In this document: positions 15,751-25,393 of the stretch, in pieces | Layout of the letters: each line of letters begins with the position of its first letter | How positions within the stretch are numbered: the first letter of the stretch is position 1 | Source: DASWED01 sp036394995 | Lineage (GTDB): Bacteria > Actinomycetota > UBA4738 > JACQTL01 | Length of the DNA: 64,000 nt | Direction: 5' to 3' | NCBI GenBank assembly: GCA_036394995.1 | Contig: DASWED010000111.1 | Span: forward strand, 1 to 64,000 | Notes under the pieces: generated by a model | What the model was told of the DNA's origin: nothing | Database searches by the model: none | What the model saw: only the letters and a program-made list of their open reading frames with translations | Translations under genes and position numbers: made by a program

Positions 15751-16578
15751 ATGCGAAGGGCGGGGGGGACCATGCTCGCCACGTGCCTGCTCGCTGGCAC
15801 GCTGGTCGTTGCGCTGGCCACGCCCGGGATCTCGGGGACGCGACACGGGGTCTTCTGGCTGAAATGCGCGTACTCGCACTCGGCCCCGGACGACCCCATC
15901 ACCAAGCCGGGCCTGGCGGGGGGGAGCCACCTCCACGACTTCTTCGGCAACCGGTCCACCGGCGCGGACAGCACGGACGGGACCATGCTGGCCTCCACGA
16001 CCACGTGCGGCGTGGGGAGCGACACGGCGGGCTATTGGTTCCCCGCGTTGCTGCGCGCCGACGGCACCGTCGTGGAGGCGCGGACCATGCACGTCTACTA
16101 CTGGGGGGTGGTCGGCGCCACCGAGGCCTATCCCCAGGATTTCAAGCTCGTGGCCGGCGCCACCGTGGGGACGCCGATGGGATACCACATGTACTACTTC
16201 TGTCGCGGGACCCAGGGCGTTCACTACACGACGCTACCGGACTGCGGGACCGACCTGGTCCGTGACCATGTGGAGTTCCCCTCGTGCTGGGACGGCTCGA
16301 CCTCGTACGACTCCACCGGCCACGTCGCCTATCCGATCCCCGGGACCGACGACTGCCCCGCCTCCAACCCCCGCCATCTGCCGCGGTTGATCCTCCACGT
16401 CACCTGGTCCATCCGGGATGCGAGCAACGCCCGGCTGGCGTCCGACGGCCCCGACGCGGTTCCGGGTTCCACGCTCCATGCCGACTTCTGGAACACCTGG
16501 AAGCAGCAGCGACTGGAGGAGCTCGTGGCCACGTGCATCAACGCCGACGCCAGCTGCAGGAACCTCCGCGAGGCCTAG
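15751..16578 (+). CDS. Secreted DUF1996 domain protein
   Basis: This 275-aa protein has a signal peptide (MRRAGGTMLATCLLAGTLVV) and then the DUF1996 signature: FWLKCAYSHSAPDDPI, GLAGGSHLHDFFGN, and later YYWG, CRGTQG and FPSCWDG. The conserved Cys and His residues suggest a disulfide-stabilised extracellular fold that may bind metal. DUF1996 proteins occur in fungi and actinobacteria and have no firm biochemical role. ATG at 15751 follows GAGGGG. It is transcribed alone, with a hairpin terminator overlapping its stop codon. Confidence 0.8.
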   Translation: MRRAGGTMLATCLLAGTLVVALATPGISGTRHGVFWLKCAYSHSAPDDPITKPGLAGGSHLHDFFGNRSTGADSTDGTMLASTTTCGVGSDTAGYWFPALLRADGTVVEARTMHVYYWGVVGATEAYPQDFKLVAGATVGTPMGYHMYYFCRGTQGVHYTTLPDCGTDLVRDHVEFPSCWDGSTSYDSTGHVAYPIPGTDDCPASNPRHLPRLILHVTWSIRDASNARLASDGPDAVPGSTLHADFWNTWKQQRLEELVATCINADASCRNLREA

Positions 16579-16602
16579 CGGGGCCGCACAGATGGGCCCC
16601 GC
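16578..16602 (+). terminator. Terminator of the DUF1996 gene
   Basis: GCGGGGCC (16578-16585) and GGCCCCGC (16595-16602) form an 8-bp stem with a 9-nt loop; its first base is the last base of the stop codon. Confidence 0.6.
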
Positions 16603-16682
16603 GGCTCGGATGTCCGACGTTGCCACTACCATGGATTCGGCCTCCCGCGGAGCTGGGGGCCGTCCGAACCACGCCACGAACC

Positions 16683-19600
16683 ATGCCGACCGATGCGGTG
16701 ATCCGGGACCCTGACGGCGGGGACATGCGCCGCTTCTCTCCGCTCACGCGGGCCTGGTTCGGGGAGGCGTTTGCGGGGCCCACGGCGGCCCAGGCGGGGG
16801 CGTGGCAGGCCATCCAGTCCGGACGGCACACGCTGGTGGTGGCGCCCACGGGCTCGGGAAAGACCCTGGCCGCGTTCCTGTGGGCCATCGACCGGCTGGC
16901 CACCTCGGAGCCGGCCACCCCCGCCGGCCGGCTCCGCGTCCTTTACGTCTCGCCGCTCAAGGCTCTGGCGGTGGACATCGAACGCAACCTCCGGTCGCCG
17001 CTCACCGGGCTCCGGCGGGCGGCGGGGCGCCTGGGACTCCCGGTGCCCGATATCGAGGTGTCGATCCGGACCGGCGACACGCCGGCGGAGGACCGCCGCC
17101 GGTTCGCCCGGCATCCCCCCGACATCCTCATCACGACGCCGGAGTCGCTGTTCCTGCTGCTGACCTCGCAGGCCCGGGAGGCGCTGCGGTCGGTGGAGAC
17201 CGTGATCGTCGACGAGATCCATGCGGTGGCCGGGACCAAGCGTGGGGCCCACCTCGCGGTGTCGTTGGAGCGCCTCGGGGAGCTCCTCTCCGGGGAGGCC
17301 CAGCGGATCGGGCTCTCGGCCACCGTCCGTCCGGTGGACGAGGTGGCGCGGTTCCTGGGCGGAACGGGGCGGGACGTGACCGTGGTGAACCCGCCGGCCG
17401 TGAAGCGGTGGGAGCTCTCTGTCGAGGTCCCCCTGGAGGACATGAGCGATCCCGGCGCCGAAGCGGAGCCGTTCGAGCCCCTGCTGCATCCGGACGACGA
17501 TGACGTGTTCGGCCAGCCGGCCAGGACCGGTCCCTCGGCCATCGGAGGGCTGTCGGGGGTGTCCGGGCCGATCCCGGACGCCGAGGAGCGGGCCAGCGTC
17601 TGGCCGGCCATCGACCGGCGCCTGGTGGAGCTGATCCGCACCCACCGTTCAACGATCGTGTTCGCGAACTCCCGGCGGCTGGCGGAGCGCCTGTGCGCCC
17701 GCCTGAACGAGATCGCCGGGGAGGAGATCGCGCGGGCCCACCACGGCTCGGTGAGCCGGGAGCAGCGCCTGCTGATCGAGGAGGAGCTGAAGGCGGGCCG
17801 GCTCCCGGCGGTCGTGGCCACCTCGTCGCTCGAGCTGGGGATCGACATGGCCGCGGTGGACCTGGTGATCCAGGTGGAGTCGCCGCCCACGGTGGCCAGC
17901 GGGCTCCAGCGGGTGGGTCGGTCCGGGCACGGGGTGGGCGACGTCAGCCGGGGCGTGATCTTCCCGAAGTTCCGGGGCGACCTGGTGGAGTGCGCGGTGG
18001 TGGTCGAACGGATGCGGGCCGGGCAGATCGAGGCCCTGCGGTTCCCCCGGAACCCCCTGGACGTGCTGGCGCAGCAGGTGGTGGCCGCCGTGGCCATGGA
18101 GGACCGGGACGCCGGCGAGCTGGAGGCCATGGTTCGGAGGGCGGCGCCGTTCGCGGATCTGCCCCGCAGCGCCTACGAGGGCGTGCTCGACATGCTGTCC
18201 GGGCGGTACCCGTCCGACGAGTTCGCGGAGCTCCGGCCCCGGCTCAACTGGGATCGCATCGAGGGGAAGCTGTCGGCCCGGCCGGGCGCCCAGCGCCTCG
18301 CCGTGACCTCCGGCGGAACCATCCCCGACCGGGGGCTGTTCCCGGTGTTCGTGGCCACCGAGAAGGGCCCCCGGGTGGGCGAGCTGGACGAGGAGATGGT
18401 GTACGAGTCCCGGCCCGGGGACGTGTTCGTGCTGGGGACGTCGTCCTGGCGGATCGAGGAGATCACCCACGACCGGGTCCTGGTGACGCCGGCCCCGGGC
18501 CTGCCCGGGCGGATGCCGTTCTGGCACGGGGACTCGCTGGGCCGGCCGGTGGAGCTGGGGCGGGCCCTGGGGGCGTTCGTGCGAGAGCTGTCGGCGCTCG
18601 AGCCCCAGGCGCAGATGGCGCGCCTGCGGGAGGCGGGGCTCGACGACCTCGCGGCGAGCAACCTGGTGCGGTACCTGCAGGAGCAGCGGGAGGCGGCCGG
18701 GGTCCTCCCCGACGACCGGACCATCGTGGTCGAACGGTTCCGCGACGAGCTGGGGGACTGGCGACTGTGCGTCCACTCGCCGTTCGGGGCCCGGGTCCAC
18801 GCGCCGTGGGCCCAGGCCATCGAGCTCCGGGTCCGCGAGCGTCTGGGGCTCGAGGTCCAGACCATGGTGGACGACGACGGCATCGTGGTCCGCCTCCCGG
18901 AGGCCGACGAGGTCCCGCCATCCGACTCCGTGCTGTTCGAACCGGAGGAGATCGAGGAGCTGGTCACCGACGCGGTGGGCGGCTCGGCCCTGTTCGCCTC
19001 GCGGTTCCGGGAGAACGCGGCCCGGGCCCTGCTGCTGCCCCGCCGCTCGCCCGGCAAGCGCACGCCGCTGTGGCAGCAGCGGCAGCGATCGGCCTCGCTG
19101 TTGCAGGTGGCGTCGCGGTACGGCTCGTTCCCGATGATCCTGGAGACGTTCCGGGAGTGCCTCCAGGACGCGTTCGACCTCCCCGGGCTGGTCGAGCTGA
19201 TGGCGGCCATCCGGCGCCGGGAGGTCCGGCTGGTGGAGGTGGACACGGCGGTCCCGTCCCCGTTCGCGTCCTCGCTGCTGTTCGGATACGTGGCGGCGTT
19301 CATGTACGAGGGCGACGCGCCGCTGGCCGAACGGCGGGCCCAGGCCCTGACCCTGGACCGCCGGGTCCTGGCGGAGCTGCTGGGCCGCGACGAGCTGCGC
19401 GAGCTGGTGGACCCGGGTGCGCTGGGCCGGCTGGAGCTGGAGCTGCAGCGCGTAGTGGACGGGTGGAAGGTCCGCGGTCGCGACGGCGTGCACGACCTGC
19501 TCCGGACGCTCGGCGACCTCACCGGGGACGAGGTCGTGGCCCGAGCCGAGGACCCGGTGGAGGCGGCCGGGTGGCTGCCGGACCTGGAGGGCGAGCGGCG

Positions 19601-21263
19601 GGCCATCCGTGTTCGGGTTGCGGGGGAGGAGCGGTGGGCCGCGGCCGAGGACGCCTCGCGGTTCCGCGACGCGCTGGGAACCGCGCTGCCGCCCGGGCTC
19701 CCGGCGGCGTTCCTGGAGCCGGTGGACGACCCCGTCCGGGACCTGGTGGGCCGGTTCGCCCGGACCCACGGGCCGTTCGTCGAACACGACCCGGCGGCGC
19801 GGCTGGGGCTGGGCGTGGCCGTGGTGGCCGAGGCGCTGCGGCGGCTGGAGGAGTCGGGCCGGGTGGTACGCGGGGAGTTCCGACCCGGCGGCGGGGGACA
19901 GGAGTGGATCGAGGTCGAGGTGCTCCGCCGGCTCCGCCGGCGGTCGCTGGCGGCCATGCGCAAGGAGGCCGAGCCGGCACCCCAGGCCGCGCTGGCCCGG
20001 TTCCTGCCCGGGTGGCACGGGATCGGCCGGGGCGGCCCGTTGCGGACCGACGCCGACGCCGTCCTCCGGGCGGTCGAGCAGGTCCAGGGCGTGCCCATCC
20101 CGGGTTCGGTCCTGGAGCGACAGGTCCTGGCGGCGCGGCTCCCCGGCTACCGGCCGGCGCTCCTCGACGAGCTGTGCGCGGCCGGCGAGGTCGTGTGGGC
20201 GGGCCACGGCGCGATCGGGGCCGACGACGGGTGGGTGGCGCTGTACCTGGCGGAACGGGCCCCGCTGCTGCTGCCGGAGCCCGTCCCGGCCGAGCTCACG
20301 CCGCTGGCCGAACGGGTCCTGGAGGCGCTCCGGTCGCGGGGGGCCCTGTTCTTCCGCCAGATCGTGGATGCGGTGGGCTCGCTCGACGACCGGGAAGTGG
20401 TCCTGGCCCTGTGGGAGCTGGTGTGGGAGGGCCTGGTCACCAACGACACGCTCGGCCCGCTCCGGGCGTTCCTGGCCGGCGGGACCCGGGCCCGGCGGCC
20501 CAGCCGGCGAGCGGGCGCCCGCAGGCGGGGACCGGCGTTCCCCGCGCGGATGGGCCCGCCCGCCGCGGCCGGACGGTGGAGCCCGGTCCCGGATCGGGAG
20601 CCGAACGCCACCCGGCGGATGCACGCGACAGCCGAGCAGCTGCTGGCCCGCCACGGGATTGTGACCCGCCCGGCGGTGGCCGCGGAGCGGGTCGGCGGCG
20701 GGTTCGCCGCCGTGTATCCGGTGCTGAAGGCCATGGAGGAGTCCGGCCGGTGCCGGCGGGGGTACTACGTCGAGGGCCTGGGCGGCGCTCAGTTCGCCCT
20801 GCCGGGGGCGGTGGACCGGATGCGGGCCCTCGCGGAGCGGCCGAAGGAGCCCGAGACGCTGGTGCTCTCGGCCTGCGACCCGGCCCAGCCGTACGGCGCG
20901 GCGCTCGGATGGCCCGACCGGCCGGGGCGCTCGGATGCCGGCCCGGCGCGCGGCGACGGGACGGGTGGGGATCGTCCCGGCCACCGGCCGGGGCGCAAGG
21001 CCGGCGCCGTGGCCGTCCTGGTAGACGGGGTCCCCGCCCTGTACGTCGAGAAGGGTGGACGGACGGTCCTGTCGTTCACCGAGGATCCCGTGTGGCTGCA
21101 GGCGGCCGCCGAGGCGCTGGCGCTGGCGGTGAAGGACGGCCTGGTGGCCGGGCTCACCGTGGAGCGGGCCGACGGCGCCGGGGTGTTCGACTCCCCGCTG
21201 GCCGACGTGCTGGCGGGCGCGGGGTTCTCGCTCTCGCCCCGCGGGCTCCGTCTCCGCGGCTGA
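16683..21263 (+). CDS. lhr: Lhr-family ATP-dependent helicase, full length
   Basis: This 1526-aa protein matches full-length Lhr (about 1500-1540 aa in E. coli and mycobacteria). The core (about 1-870) has Walker A APTGSGKT (54-61), DEIH (177-180), GLSATVR, then FANSRRLAERL, TSSLELGIDM and QRVGRSGH in RecA domain 2, followed by winged-helix and beta-barrel parts. The C-terminal 650 residues are the Lhr-CTD, which in E. coli acts as a uracil-DNA glycosylase; which activity this copy has is unknown. It is a 3'-to-5' DNA translocase used in repair. A TACCAT box lies about 50 nt upstream; an in-frame ATG at 16725 is an alternative start. It runs 7 bp ahead of nei2, a pairing also seen in Mycobacterium. 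Confidence 0.93.
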   Translation: MPTDAVIRDPDGGDMRRFSPLTRAWFGEAFAGPTAAQAGAWQAIQSGRHTLVVAPTGSGKTLAAFLWAIDRLATSEPATPAGRLRVLYVSPLKALAVDIERNLRSPLTGLRRAAGRLGLPVPDIEVSIRTGDTPAEDRRRFARHPPDILITTPESLFLLLTSQAREALRSVETVIVDEIHAVAGTKRGAHLAVSLERLGELLSGEAQRIGLSATVRPVDEVARFLGGTGRDVTVVNPPAVKRWELSVEVPLEDMSDPGAEAEPFEPLLHPDDDDVFGQPARTGPSAIGGLSGVSGPIPDAEERASVWPAIDRRLVELIRTHRSTIVFANSRRLAERLCARLNEIAGEEIARAHHGSVSREQRLLIEEELKAGRLPAVVATSSLELGIDMAAVDLVIQVESPPTVASGLQRVGRSGHGVGDVSRGVIFPKFRGDLVECAVVVERMRAGQIEALRFPRNPLDVLAQQVVAAVAMEDRDAGELEAMVRRAAPFADLPRSAYEGVLDMLSGRYPSDEFAELRPRLNWDRIEGKLSARPGAQRLAVTSGGTIPDRGLFPVFVATEKGPRVGELDEEMVYESRPGDVFVLGTSSWRIEEITHDRVLVTPAPGLPGRMPFWHGDSLGRPVELGRALGAFVRELSALEPQAQMARLREAGLDDLAASNLVRYLQEQREAAGVLPDDRTIVVERFRDELGDWRLCVHSPFGARVHAPWAQAIELRVRERLGLEVQTMVDDDGIVVRLPEADEVPPSDSVLFEPEEIEELVTDAVGGSALFASRFRENAARALLLPRRSPGKRTPLWQQRQRSASLLQVASRYGSFPMILETFRECLQDAFDLPGLVELMAAIRRREVRLVEVDTAVPSPFASSLLFGYVAAFMYEGDAPLAERRAQALTLDRRVLAELLGRDELRELVDPGALGRLELELQRVVDGWKVRGRDGVHDLLRTLGDLTGDEVVARAEDPVEAAGWLPDLEGERRAIRVRVAGEERWAAAEDASRFRDALGTALPPGLPAAFLEPVDDPVRDLVGRFARTHGPFVEHDPAARLGLGVAVVAEALRRLEESGRVVRGEFRPGGGGQEWIEVEVLRRLRRRSLAAMRKEAEPAPQAALARFLPGWHGIGRGGPLRTDADAVLRAVEQVQGVPIPGSVLERQVLAARLPGYRPALLDELCAAGEVVWAGHGAIGADDGWVALYLAERAPLLLPEPVPAELTPLAERVLEALRSRGALFFRQIVDAVGSLDDREVVLALWELVWEGLVTNDTLGPLRAFLAGGTRARRPSRRAGARRRGPAFPARMGPPAAAGRWSPVPDREPNATRRMHATAEQLLARHGIVTRPAVAAERVGGGFAAVYPVLKAMEESGRCRRGYYVEGLGGAQFALPGAVDRMRALAERPKEPETLVLSACDPAQPYGAALGWPDRPGRSDAGPARGDGTGGDRPGHRPGRKAGAVAVLVDGVPALYVEKGGRTVLSFTEDPVWLQAAAEALALAVKDGLVAGLTVERADGAGVFDSPLADVLAGAGFSLSPRGLRLRG

Positions 21264-21270
21264 GCGCGCC

Positions 21271-22101
21271 GTGCCGGAGGGCGACGACGTCCACCGCCTG
21301 GCCCGCCGGCTCCACGCGTCCCTGGCCGGGCAGGTCCTGACGATGACCGACTTCCGGGTCCCCGCGCTGGCCGGCGCCGACCTCGCGGGCCAGCGGGTGG
21401 ACGGCGTGGCCGCCAGGGGCAAGCACCTGCTGCTGCGAACGGACGGCGGGCTCACCGTCCACAGCCACCTGAAGATGGACGGCCGGTGGCGCCTGTACCG
21501 GCCGGGGGAGCGGTGGCGGGAACCCGACCACGAGGTCCGGGCCGTCCTGGCGACCGATCGTGCCGTCGCGGTGGGAACGCTCCTGGGGATCCTGGAGGTG
21601 TGGCCGACGAAGGAGGAGCCGCAGCGCTTGGGCCACCTCGGTCCCGACGTGCTGGGCCCCGACTGGGATCCGGACGAGGCCCTGCGCCGCCTCACGGCGG
21701 ACCCGTCCCGGCCGGTCGGGGAGGCGGTCCTGGACCAGCGGGTCATGGCCGGTCCCGGGAACGTCTACCGCTCCGAGGCCTGCTTCCTGCGAGGCCTCGA
21801 CCCCCGGACGCCGGTGGGCACCGTCCGGGATCCGGCGGCCCTGGTGGCGCTGATGAAGCGGCTCATGGAGGCGAACCGGACCCGGCCGGTCCGGGTCACC
21901 ACCGGGGACACGCGACCCGGGCGGAACCTGTGGGTCTACGGCCGGGCCGGCCGGCCGTGCCGGCGGTGCGGCACGGCGATCGAGCGGATCACGCTCGGCG
22001 ACGCCCCCGAGGAGCGGGTCGCGTTCCTGTGCCCGTCCTGCCAGCCGCCGTCCCCCGGGCCCTTCGAGCCTCCTCCACGCTTCGTCTCAGGGCCTCCATG
22101 A
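21271..22101 (+). CDS. nei2: Fpg/Nei-family DNA glycosylase (Nei2 type)
   Basis: This 276-aa enzyme removes oxidised bases and cleaves the abasic site. It begins MPEGDDVHRLARRL, where after removal of Met the N-terminal Pro is the nucleophile and Glu the acid. Other motifs are HLKMDGRW, LDQRVMAGPGNVYRSEAC (helix-two-turn-helix) and a C-terminal zinc finger CRRC...CPSC. The PEGD start and this finger fit the Nei2 group of actinobacteria. GTG at 21271 lies 7 bp after lhr, so the two repair genes form an operon. The last 113 bp, including the second half of the zinc finger, overlap the 3' end of the convergent ku gene. Confidence 0.9.
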   Translation: MPEGDDVHRLARRLHASLAGQVLTMTDFRVPALAGADLAGQRVDGVAARGKHLLLRTDGGLTVHSHLKMDGRWRLYRPGERWREPDHEVRAVLATDRAVAVGTLLGILEVWPTKEEPQRLGHLGPDVLGPDWDPDEALRRLTADPSRPVGEAVLDQRVMAGPGNVYRSEACFLRGLDPRTPVGTVRDPAALVALMKRLMEANRTRPVRVTTGDTRPGRNLWVYGRAGRPCRRCGTAIERITLGDAPEERVAFLCPSCQPPSPGPFEPPPRFVSGPP

Positions 22102-22990
22102 GGTCGAACACCGCGGGCTCCGGTTCGGCCCCGGCGGGAACGGGCGGGCGCTCCGGCGCCGGGCCGGCCTTCCCCCGGATCAGCTCGAGCACCCGTTCGC
22201 GGTAGGTGTCGGGGTACCGGGCGGGGTCCCAGTCAGTGGCCAGGGCCTCGATCAGCCGGACCGCCACCCGGACCTCCCGCTCCGACGGCTCCTCCATGGG
22301 CCGGACCCCCAGCTCGGAGGGGTCGCGGACCTCGTCCGACCGGAACAGCGTCTCCAGCAGGAGCGCGCCGCCGGCCGGCCTGACGGCGGCGACGTGCTCG
22401 CGCGTTCGCAGGACGAACCGCCCCACGGCCACCCGCCCGGCCTCCTCCATGGCCCGGACCAGCAGCAGGTAGGGCTTCTCCCCGCCCCGGCCGGGAACCA
22501 CGTGGTAGCTCTTCTCGAAGTACACGGGGTCGATCTCGTCGAGACGCACGAAGTCCTCGATGTCGATCGAACGACTGGGCTCCGGGGCCAGCTCCTCGAG
22601 CTCCTCCGAGGTGACCCGGATGAACCGCCCCGGATCCACCTCGAACCCCCGGACGACCTCCTCGAACGCGACCTCCCGCCGGTCCGGCTCATCGGGTGCC
22701 GCCGGCGGCGGCGGCGGCGATGGCGACGGGACCGTGGGCATCGACCGCTCGGCTCGCTCCTCGCGCCGGGGCTCCTCCACCGGTCCCGGCTCGCCGGACG
22801 ATGTGTCCGGGCCGACATCCCACAACGGGACGTCGGCTTCGTTCGCCACCCGGCGATATCGCACCCGCCGGCCGGTCCGGCCCTCGAACTGGTGGAACCG
22901 GACGTCGCGGGGGGTGGTGGCCCCGTACAGCTTCACGGGGATCCCCACCAGCCCGAACGAGAGCGTCCCGGTCCACACCGCCTGCGCCAT
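21989..22990 (-). CDS. ku: Non-homologous end-joining protein Ku
   Basis: This 333-aa protein starts AVWTGTLSFGLVGIPVKLY, the classic bacterial Ku opening, and continues with VRFHQFEGRTGRRVRYRRV, VRGFEVDPGRFIRVTSEELE, IDIEDFVRLDEIDPVYFEKSYHV and a basic tail (residues 300-333). It should form a ring on DNA ends and recruit ligase D; no ligD is in the window. An extra segment of about 50 residues (52-104), acidic then Pro-rich, sits where most Ku proteins have a short turn with CPEDG. ATG at 22990 follows GGAGGC. The tail overlaps nei2 by 113 bp on the opposite strand. Confidence 0.92.
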   Translation of the reverse strand: MAQAVWTGTLSFGLVGIPVKLYGATTPRDVRFHQFEGRTGRRVRYRRVANEADVPLWDVGPDTSSGEPGPVEEPRREERAERSMPTVPSPSPPPPPAAPDEPDRREVAFEEVVRGFEVDPGRFIRVTSEELEELAPEPSRSIDIEDFVRLDEIDPVYFEKSYHVVPGRGGEKPYLLLVRAMEEAGRVAVGRFVLRTREHVAAVRPAGGALLLETLFRSDEVRDPSELGVRPMEEPSEREVRVAVRLIEALATDWDPARYPDTYRERVLELIRGKAGPAPERPPVPAGAEPEPAVFDLMEALRRSVEEARRARGTAAGRTGTGTRPAPRGRRRA

Positions 22991-23048
22991 GCCTCCGCAA
23001 GTGTCGCAGCCCGCCGCGAGCCGGTCCACCAGTTCCTTCCGGACACGG

Positions 23049-23081
23049 CGAGGGACCGGAGGATTAGCCTCCGGTCCCTCG
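23049..23081 (-). terminator. Strong intrinsic terminator after the 685-aa propeller gene
   Basis: A perfect 14-bp stem (CGAGGGACCGGAGG at 23049-23062, CCTCCGGTCCCTCG at 23068-23081) closes a 5-nt ATTAG loop, 25 bp past the stop at 23106. Confidence 0.75.
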
Positions 23082-23105
23082 GCCGCCGCGAGCCGAGGGT
23101 GCGGG

Positions 23106-25163
23106 CTACCCCGACTGCGAGGCGAGGAAGTACGTGTCGCCCCCGAACGTCGCGGTCACCGCAGTGCGCTTGGGCGTCGGGTGCTTCAGGACGGCCACGC
23201 CGTTCGCGTTCGTCACGGCGGTGCCGACCGAGGTGCCGTTCACGAAGAACCGCACGGTCCGCCCGGCCACGGGGACCAGGGATCCGGCCGCCTTCAGGGT
23301 GGCCTGCAGCGTCTTCGTCTTGCGGACGGCCGTGAGCGTGGTGGCGTCCTTCGTGATGGCGAACGGAGCGCTGGCCGACAGCCCCGCTCCCGACGCGGTC
23401 AGCGTGTACGCGCCCGGCCGCTGCGACAGGACCATTGTGGCCGAGGCCACGCCGTCGGAGCCCACGGGGGCCGTGACCGACTGGCCGCCGACGGTGAAGG
23501 TGACCGGCGTCCCCGTGTCGACGTAGTGCGTCACCGCCGAGAGGTTCACGGTCGTCGTGTAGGCGCCGCCCGCCGGAGTGCCTGCCGCCAGGGCGAGGGT
23601 CGGCGTGTAGGCCCGGGTCCCGGACACCTGGTTCGCCACCATCATCCCGGTGAGCCCGCCGGACTGGTTCGCGGTGAACGCCGCGTGGGCGAACCCGTCC
23701 CGGCCGACCGAGATGTCGATGAAGTCGAGCAGGCTCCGGTCGGCGCCGGTGACCGGAAGGCCGGTGGTGGCGTCGATGCAGAAGATGCCGAGCGTGCACA
23801 CGTCGCCGGTGTGGATCGACGTGGGCGTCGCCCGTGTGACGTTCCAGGTCGGGGAGCCCGACAGCAGGTTCACGGACTGGGCCATGTACGCGTACCACAC
23901 CGCACCGTCGCCGCCGCCCGGGGTGGGCTTGCCGTATGCCGTGGTCGGGATGACGTTCGAGGTGCGGATCCAGGCCACGTCGACCCGGCCGGGGTCGCCG
24001 ACCGCGATGGCCGGGAAGAAATGGGTGCCGGTATCGGAGTTCACCTTGTACGGCGTGCCGGTCCCGTCGGTCTTGCCGTTCCACGTGGTCCCGCCGTCGA
24101 ACGATGCCATGACGTACATGTCCCATTCGCCGGTCAGGTTGTCGGCGAACCCGACGTACGGGTTCCCCGCGTTGTCCAGGGTGAGGTCAGAGAACAGCCC
24201 GGAGGCGTCGTGGCCGATCCCGCCGTCGAACACCAGGTGGTCCGTCCAGGTCGCGCCCTGGTCGTCGGACCAGGCCACCCAGATCGTGTTGAACGTGTTG
24301 AGCTGGGTGACGTTGCAGCCGGTGGCCGCGTCCGTGGCCACGCTCCCGCCGAGCCAGGACACGTACACCCGCCCCGCGTGAGGACCGGCCTGCGCGACCT
24401 TGATGCCGCCGGGGATGCTGTCGCAGAACGTGGCGGCTTCGGCCTCCGGGGACGTGATGACGTCGACCGGTGCCCCGAACGTCTTCCCTCCGTCCGAGGA
24501 CTTGTTCACCCACACCTGGCTGGGACCCCAGTCGTGGTACGAGAAATACACCAGCGCCTGGTCGGTGGTCTTGCCGGGCGGGATGTAGGCGTCTGCCCAC
24601 TGCCGGTCCACCAGCGCCGGGTTGTTCGTGGAGTTCGAGCCGGACAGGAAGCCCGCGCCCTTGCTCCAGTGGGCTCCGCCGTCGAGGGACTTGTAGACCA
24701 CGCCCTGGAGCATGTCGGCGTCGAACGTGAACCCGTTCAGGTTGCTCTCGTAGACGGCGCCCGACGCGTCGACGTTCACCGAGGTGTCGCCGCTCTGCGT
24801 GTCGGCCAGGGCCCCGGCGGTCCAGGTCTGCCCCTGGTCGGTGGAACGGTAGAAGGCCATCCCGGGGCCGCCCGGGTAGGAGTAGTACAGGTGCCCCTCG
24901 GGGCCGGTGGCGATCGACGGCTCGCCGCCGTTGTACGGGGCCACCTGGACCACCGACACGTCGCCGAACGTCCCGTTCACGGTGGCGAGCGCCGAGGCGG
25001 TGGTCGCGGTCCCGGCACCGGAGTCCGAGGCGGGGTGCTGAGCGGGGGCCCGGAACAGGGCGGCGGGCGCCGTCACCGTTCCCTGGGCCTGGGCTACCGG
25101 GATCGCGAGCAGCAGGCCGAACGCCGCCACATTCCGGGCGAGCGCGAAGAATCGTGTGCGCAC
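23106..25163 (-). CDS. Secreted sialidase-like propeller protein with Ig-like repeats
   Basis: This 685-aa protein has a signal peptide (FFALARNVAAFGLLLAIPVAQAQ), then a propeller with Asp boxes (STDQGQTWT, SLDGGAHWS, SSDGGKTFG, SDDQGATWT, SFDGGTTWN) over about residues 70-470, and a C-terminal Ig-like region in which PVTFTVGGQSVTAPV, GVASATMVLSQRPG and FFVNGTSVGTAVTNANGVA suggest two tandem Big_5/bacterial Ig repeats. Such proteins are secreted binding or glycosidase-like proteins; catalytic residues were not identified. GTG at 25163 is preceded by GGGAGGA. It stands alone with a strong terminator and resembles the protein at 3547-5193. Confidence 0.78.
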   Translation of the reverse strand: MRTRFFALARNVAAFGLLLAIPVAQAQGTVTAPAALFRAPAQHPASDSGAGTATTASALATVNGTFGDVSVVQVAPYNGGEPSIATGPEGHLYYSYPGGPGMAFYRSTDQGQTWTAGALADTQSGDTSVNVDASGAVYESNLNGFTFDADMLQGVVYKSLDGGAHWSKGAGFLSGSNSTNNPALVDRQWADAYIPPGKTTDQALVYFSYHDWGPSQVWVNKSSDGGKTFGAPVDVITSPEAEAATFCDSIPGGIKVAQAGPHAGRVYVSWLGGSVATDAATGCNVTQLNTFNTIWVAWSDDQGATWTDHLVFDGGIGHDASGLFSDLTLDNAGNPYVGFADNLTGEWDMYVMASFDGGTTWNGKTDGTGTPYKVNSDTGTHFFPAIAVGDPGRVDVAWIRTSNVIPTTAYGKPTPGGGDGAVWYAYMAQSVNLLSGSPTWNVTRATPTSIHTGDVCTLGIFCIDATTGLPVTGADRSLLDFIDISVGRDGFAHAAFTANQSGGLTGMMVANQVSGTRAYTPTLALAAGTPAGGAYTTTVNLSAVTHYVDTGTPVTFTVGGQSVTAPVGSDGVASATMVLSQRPGAYTLTASGAGLSASAPFAITKDATTLTAVRKTKTLQATLKAAGSLVPVAGRTVRFFVNGTSVGTAVTNANGVAVLKHPTPKRTAVTATFGGDTYFLASQSG

Positions 25164-25393
25164 GACGAAGTCCTCCCTCGTTGTCGGGAAACCGAACGTT
25201 TCGCGGATGGTGCGGGCACTGGCTCGGGCGCGGCGGGCGCCGCGACCGTCTACGGGGCGCTTGCGGTGGTGTTCGCCAGTGGCTCCTTTCCCCCTCTGAT
25301 CCCCCTCGAGCTGACCAAGCGAATTCGGGCTGCGCGCCACTGATTCCCTTGCAGGGGAATGGCGAAACGTTGCGGCGCCGGGTTTTGGCGGGG

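Noticed and set aside
17649..21746. A 1365-codon open frame antisense to lhr
   Set aside because: Its translation is Arg/Pro/Gly-rich with no domain, as expected from the complementary strand of a high-GC gene with strong third-position bias; lhr on the other strand is full of motifs.
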